NCBI GenBank assembly: GCA_002403415.1
Contig: DHHS01000022.1
Span: forward strand, 9,717-25,962
From: Sphingomonas sp. UBA4766
Lineage (GTDB): Bacteria > Pseudomonadota > Alphaproteobacteria > Sphingomonadales > Sphingomonadaceae
Length of the DNA: 16,246 nucleotides
Reading direction: 5' to 3'
Shown: positions 14,920 to 16,246 of the stretch, piece after piece
How the letters are laid out: every line of letters starts with the position of its first letter
Position numbering within the stretch: the stretch's first letter is position 1
Made by a program: the position numbers and the translations under genes
Notes under the pieces: model-generated
Databases searched by the model: none
The model's input: the letters and a program-made list of their open reading frames with translations, nothing else
Told to the model about the DNA's origin: nothing

Positions 14920-16246
14920 CAGATATCGTCCGCTTCAAGCCGACGCGCCGACCAGCCGAGCAGCGCCATTGCCGCAATCAGCCAGCCAACGAGGATGGCA
15001 ATATCTGGCACGATCGCAGCGATCGCCGTGCCGATCGGGGGGGGCACGAAGCGAAAGTCCGCGGTCTTGCGCCACAGCGCAGGCCCGGAGCGGTAGTCGA
15101 AATCGGTGCCCTTGGCATGATCGACCATGTCACGGTTGAGCAAACCGATCAGCTTGCGGCGATGCGCCTCGGCCTGGGTCTGGAAGGCGAGCTGATGCGC
15201 CATGTCGGTGCCGGCCAGCGCCATCGAGACATTCTGCACAGCGGGCAGAGGTGAAATGAGGCCAGCCCACCGCATCGCGCTGCGCTCAGCCGCATAGGTG
15301 TTTGCCAGCGCGCCGAAATGCCGGTCGAACACGATATTGCCGTGGCGTTCGCCTTCATCGAGCTGCAGGCCTGCGAAGCTGACCGGGAGATCTTCAACCT
15401 TGGCCACGCCGTAGCGCTTGGCCATCGCCGCGCCGAACGCCGCAGCGCCGTCGCCGAACACATCGGGTTGCTTGGCCATATCGGCTGCCATTGCGGCGAA
15501 GAATTGATCGGGAGTCGGCACTGGGGCGGCGGCAATGCCGATCGCCGCCCCCGCACGCGGCGCGATCAGCATCGCGAGCAGCCAGATCGAGACCAGCGCC
15601 AGCATCGCCTGTGATGTTGTCCGGCACAGCGCCGACACCGCTACCGCGATCACCGCAACGATCACCAGGAACAGCGCATAGGCGGCGATCCACAGCACCA
15701 GCCGGAGCGGTTCGGCGACACCCAGGATCAGGCTCGCGATCACGCCGATCATCAGAACCGGCGCGACCAGCATGCTCGCCGTCCGAACAGTGCCCAGCGC
15801 CTTGTGCGGCACGATCGCCCGCACCGAAAAGCCGCTCGCCAGCATCAGTCGCAGCGTGCCCCGCTCCCGCTCCCGCGCGACAGTGCCGGCGGCGATGACG
15901 AAGATCAGCAGCGGGGCGATCACCTGCAGCACCCAGGCTAGGCTGAAGCTGCCCAGGTCAAAGGCGCTGGCGGCATCCTCTACCGCCCGCGCGCGCGCTG
16001 GGTTCTGGTTGTGTGCCTCCATCCAGATCGCGCTGCCAGCATAGGGCGTAACGCCGGGTTCGAGCAACGCGAGCGGCGTCAGCGGTCGCAGCGCCCAGGT
16101 GGAGAAATGCGCAACGCTGTGCGGATTACGCGCGCCCTGGCTTTCCCATGTCGTTCGGTCGCGGCGCTCGGTCGCCTGCCGATCGGTCTCATAGGCCGAG
16201 ACGCGGGCGAACGACGTCACCACCGCAGCCAGCGCGAGCCAGATTA
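14919..16246 (-). CDS. ABC-2 type transporter permease, DUF3526-like (first of a pair; N-terminus outside the window)
   Basis: The open frame runs through the right edge, where the codons read IWLALAAVV, the end of a first transmembrane helix, so the true start lies outside the window. An internal GTG at 16223 is not the start. The visible part has a large loop, then helices beginning with SLAWVLQVIAPLLIFVIAAGTVA, followed by the coupling motif ARERERGTLRLMLASG. Further helices follow, then a second soluble region and a final helix (IAILVGWLIAAMALLGW). The architecture is the same as the downstream permease but the sequences have diverged, suggesting a heterodimeric channel. Stop and start of the two genes overlap (TGATG). 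An ABC ATP-binding gene is expected upstream. Confidence 0.85.
   Translation of the reverse strand, partial: IWLALAAVVTSFARVSAYETDRQATERRDRTTWESQGARNPHSVAHFSTWALRPLTPLALLEPGVTPYAGSAIWMEAHNQNPARARAVEDAASAFDLGSFSLAWVLQVIAPLLIFVIAAGTVARERERGTLRLMLASGFSVRAIVPHKALGTVRTASMLVAPVLMIGVIASLILGVAEPLRLVLWIAAYALFLVIVAVIAVAVSALCRTTSQAMLALVSIWLLAMLIAPRAGAAIGIAAAPVPTPDQFFAAMAADMAKQPDVFGDGAAAFGAAMAKRYGVAKVEDLPVSFAGLQLDEGERHGNIVFDRHFGALANTYAAERSAMRWAGLISPLPAVQNVSMALAGTDMAHQLAFQTQAEAHRRKLIGLLNRDMVDHAKGTDFDYRSGPALWRKTADFRFVPPPIGTAIAAIVPDIAILVGWLIAAMALLGWSARRLEADDI

Noticed and set aside
1..16246. CRISPR array, insertion sequence or complete prophage genes
   Set aside because: No regularly spaced repeats, transposase, terminal inverted repeats or phage structural genes were seen.

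Overview
The window looks like chromosome of a Sphingomonas-type alphaproteobacterium. This is inferred from the high GC content, the mltB-rlpA-dac-holB-metG gene order, and the TonB-dependent receptor next to a ZigA/DUF1826 metal cluster. No rRNA or other strict taxonomic marker is present. Nearly every chromosomal gene lies on the minus strand, and many are joined by 4-base or 1-base stop/start overlaps.

Region 1 (1-4567, minus strand, read right to left) is a housekeeping operon. It runs from an MltB-type lytic transglycosylase, through the septal transglycosylase RlpA, a D-Ala-D-Ala carboxypeptidase and the DNA polymerase III delta-prime subunit, to the N-terminal part of methionyl-tRNA synthetase, which leaves the left edge. 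It combines peptidoglycan remodelling with replication and translation genes. The thymidylate kinase gene usually expected before holB is missing.

Region 2 (4670-8983) begins with an intact tRNA-Ser(UGA) on the plus strand. Just after it lies an orphan 3' end of a different tRNA, Pro-like, which is the usual scar of a tRNA-integrating element. Then come accessory genes of visibly lower GC: a C5-cytosine DNA methyltransferase followed 12 bases later by a GIY-YIG nuclease (a probable type II restriction-modification pair), a HigBA-type toxin-antitoxin pair, and the C-terminal part of a conjugative relaxase with its N-terminal catalytic part missing. At the right edge (about 8980) the headless relaxase abuts a tailless SAM-dependent methyltransferase in the same reading frame, with one TAG between them. 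I read the region as the decayed remnant of an integrative element.

Region 3 (8981-11555) is a metal-homeostasis cluster. A ZigA-type COG0523 GTPase, a DUF1826 protein and the truncated methyltransferase form one tightly overlapped minus-strand operon. A small MerC-domain membrane protein is transcribed divergently. The 87-base gap between the two start codons holds a palindrome resembling a Zur site. DUF1826 shows an HxD...H...R pattern suggestive of a double-stranded beta-helix metal or oxygenase fold.

Region 4 (11587-16246, minus strand) has two ABC-2/DUF3526-type membrane permeases (the upstream one running off the right edge) followed with no gap by a compact TonB-dependent outer-membrane receptor. 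Pairing exporter-type permeases with an outer-membrane importer, beside a probable zinc-stress cluster, is the least explained and perhaps most interesting arrangement here.
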